Shown piece after piece: positions 62,214-64,000 of a DNA stretch of 64,000 nucleotides (positions are counted from its first letter, which is position 1; every line of letters begins with the position of its first letter). Location: assembly GCF_963678635.1 (NCBI RefSeq), contig NC_087065.1, forward strand, positions 36,545,888 through 36,609,887. Reading direction: 5' to 3'. The notes beneath the pieces were generated by a model. It was not told where the DNA came from. It did no database searches and was given only the letters and a program-made list of their open reading frames with translations. Source of the DNA: Symsagittifera roscoffensis (taxonomy: Eukaryota > Xenacoelomorpha > Acoela > Convolutidae). A program made the position numbers and the translations under genes.

Positions 62214-62465
62214 TAAAACACCCAAGCAAATCAACGTTCCCAGAGTAAAACTAAGTTTATACGTTTTAATTAAATTAAGCTATTGTAAGCTTTTAGACCA
62301 TTTGTAAGCAATTTTAAGCCTGCTTGCTCGAACTGGTTTTATTTGCTCGAATTAACACGAAAACCAAAACCTTCTCTACATTGGGAAAGTTTTTTTAGAA
62401 AATTTTTAACGTTGTATGAATCACGACTGTCAGGGCTTTGATATGTTATATCAATTAACTCTCTA

Positions 62466-62575
62466 CGATGATTAATTGTGGTAGCTGATTTTGCGTGGTA
62501 AAGAAAAAAAGAGAAGAAAAAATTAAAATACACCCGAAAACAAAGTTGCTCCCCATTTTTCAAATGGTCGGAACA
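62466..62575 (-). repeat. Dispersed repeat, inverted copy of 22428-22545
   Basis: Read inverted: TTGTTCCGACCATTTGAAAA, GGGTGTATT and ACGCAAAATCAGCTACCACA. Confidence 0.55.
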
Positions 62576-62870
62576 ACAATGGTGTTACCCAGGTGCAGGT
62601 GATAAGATTATGTATCGACTCTGAGAGTCAAACATTTTTTGATGTCGATCCTTTGGGTTGAACAATTTCGGCTCCTGAACTTGCGAGTCCTCAATTTACT
62701 CTTTTCGCCTTCATTTTTTTTTCATGATTTTTTCAAACAATTTTTAGCAAGGTTTTTTTTAGAGCAAAAATGGTTGAATTCTAATTGAAACGCTTTCTAT
62801 TAAATTTCACTGTATTTGGTAAACTTTTCTGTTCTGATGAAAATGAGTTTTACAATACGTCTCATACCAT

Positions 62871-63486
62871 GAGATCTTGGATCAAATGAGCAATCTCCCC
62901 TCCGTTATGACTAATTGAGCTATCTCCCCCTCCCCACGCAAAAACAGTAAAACGCTACAAAAAGACGCCAGCAAACGCAAGTAGATGGTTGATGTGTGCG
63001 TAGCACGCAATCAATTGAGCGACCGAAGTTTATTTTAGTTTGAGTATCGAGAAAAATAAAAATTAGAAAAAGAAAAAATAGAGTTTTATGAAAATTGTTT
63101 TTTCTTTGCAAAATTTTGTTTTGGCGATCATTGCATCATCGAGGAAAGCAGCTTACCAGGGTTGATGCTTTAGTCTTGTATCTAAATATCAAACACTGTT
63201 CTCCGCAGCACCTTAATATTGTATGCAATACACTTTTCCTCCTTTGAGGACAGAAAAATTAGCTTTATATACCAATGATTCTTTTCTGTTTTACTGATTC
63301 TTTTTCACTCTGATTTTTGAGCTTTGATTTTGTAAATCTTGGCATTCCACATTCGTTGGAGAATCTGTTCTATGATTTCATATCATTCAAACTGTTTTCA
63401 AGTGGTTATAAATATGTCTGAAGTACCTATTGCGCTTTATCCCCCAAGCGAGAATGGGGAAGATTGCTCAATTGGTCCGAGATCTT
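62871..63486. mobile_element. TIR element with repeated GAGCAATCTCCCC ends
   Basis: The left end GAGATCTTGGATCAAATGAG, with AGCAATCTCCCC and a second copy TTGAGCTATCTCCCCCTCCC, matches the inverted right end AAGATCTCGGACCAATTGAG with AGCAATCTTCCCC. About 615 bp, no coding frame. The style of its ends resembles the elements at 26473 and 39200. Confidence 0.6.
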
Positions 63487-63654
63487 TTTATAAATAACAG
63501 CTTTTTTGGTGTCGAAACCAAATTTGAAAATATAAACCTTATTTTTTCTAATTAATCTGTTGAATCTGGTCCATTGATGAATCGGCCCTGAATGACCAAA
63601 TTGTCAATGCAGGTCGACTTTTGAATCGAACCTAGTTGACCTGGTTCGATCAAA

Positions 63655-64000
63655 TTGCGACCGACTTTTTTCTGTCGACCAAATGGATTTTGAAGCGCTT
63701 TCAAAGAAGTATTAAGACATTACTCATACAATTTTTTGCGCCCCTGGTAAATTTTTGACAAAAGATGACAAAATGCTGTTTTTTGGGCATTTTTTGAGAA
63801 AATTTTGACCAAAAATTTGCGTTTTTTTGGCGCGATCTTTTCTTAATTTTTATATATTGGCTCCAAAGGCACTTTCAGGAAAACTTTAGAGTTGGTCGTC
63901 CAAAGATGGATGACATATATTAATAGCAAAAGGACGACCCTTTGGTTGAAAAAAGGGTTGAACTTCTGAGAGGGGGTGCCCCTCCCCTAAATCCGCACTT
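63655..64000 (+). mobile_element. hAT-type MITE, 5' end diverged, reaches the window edge
   Basis: Carries CTGTCGACCAAATGGATTTT, TTGCGTTTTTTTGGCGCG, ATATATTGGCTCCAAAGGC and, at the edge, CCCCTAAATCCGC. The normal 5' end is not seen. Confidence 0.6.

Larger units (their letters stand above)
52860..64000. other. Intergenic region right of the LAPTM4-like gene
   Basis: Very AT-rich with many homopolymer T and A runs. 53300-55280, 55660-59650 and 61200-62100 show no feature I can support. No AATAAA follows the LAPTM4-like stop within 250 bp. Confidence 0.6.

Overview
The window is animal (metazoan) nuclear DNA. It is strongly AT-rich, its genes are split by introns with GT..AG borders, and it is full of short non-autonomous DNA transposons, tRNA-derived repeats and fold-back repeats. 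The recognisable genes are an SMG1-type nonsense-mediated-decay kinase, a Mediator subunit 1 (MED1), a LAPTM4-type lysosomal membrane protein and part of a class A G-protein-coupled receptor. The lineage cannot be fixed from the sequence alone; an invertebrate is the safest guess.

Layout. 1-3.2 kb, minus strand: two exons of a class A GPCR (N-terminus with the start of TM1, and TM3-TM4); the TM1/TM2 exon was not found and the 3' part lies beyond the left edge. 3.2-9.5 kb: intergenic, with tRNA-like SINE pieces, a TIR element, a diverged satellite and a duplicated block. 9,583-20,526, plus strand: SMG1, 3,647 codons in one uninterrupted exon, preceded by a strong 3' splice site and a 13-codon upstream ORF. 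20,965-44,417, plus strand: MED1, which I reconstruct as 14 coding exons with consistent phase (1,701 aa). Its introns hold a decayed Mutator-like transposon, nested hAT-type MITEs, a fold-back element, satellites and SINE copies. 44.4-51.1 kb: intergenic, dominated by an approximately 2-kb fold-back built from TATAATCGATTATA-like palindromes. 51,109-52,859, plus strand: a two-exon LAPTM4-like gene, bracketed by an inverted pair of about 150-bp repeats and with a near-perfect 84-bp-arm hairpin in its intron. 53-64 kb: mostly anonymous AT-rich DNA with MITEs, a TIR element and one coding-like island.

How the parts relate. SMG1 and MED1 are co-oriented and only 438 bp apart. The gap has no AATAAA but has a very strong 3' splice site 67 bp before the MED1 ATG. 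This suggests an operon-like pair or trans-splicing, or simply a 5'-UTR intron. The genes otherwise belong to unrelated pathways (mRNA surveillance, transcription, lysosome, signalling). The mobile-element history is unusually readable: several insertions keep 8-bp target duplications, and two loci show one element inside or abutting another, so the order of insertion can be read.
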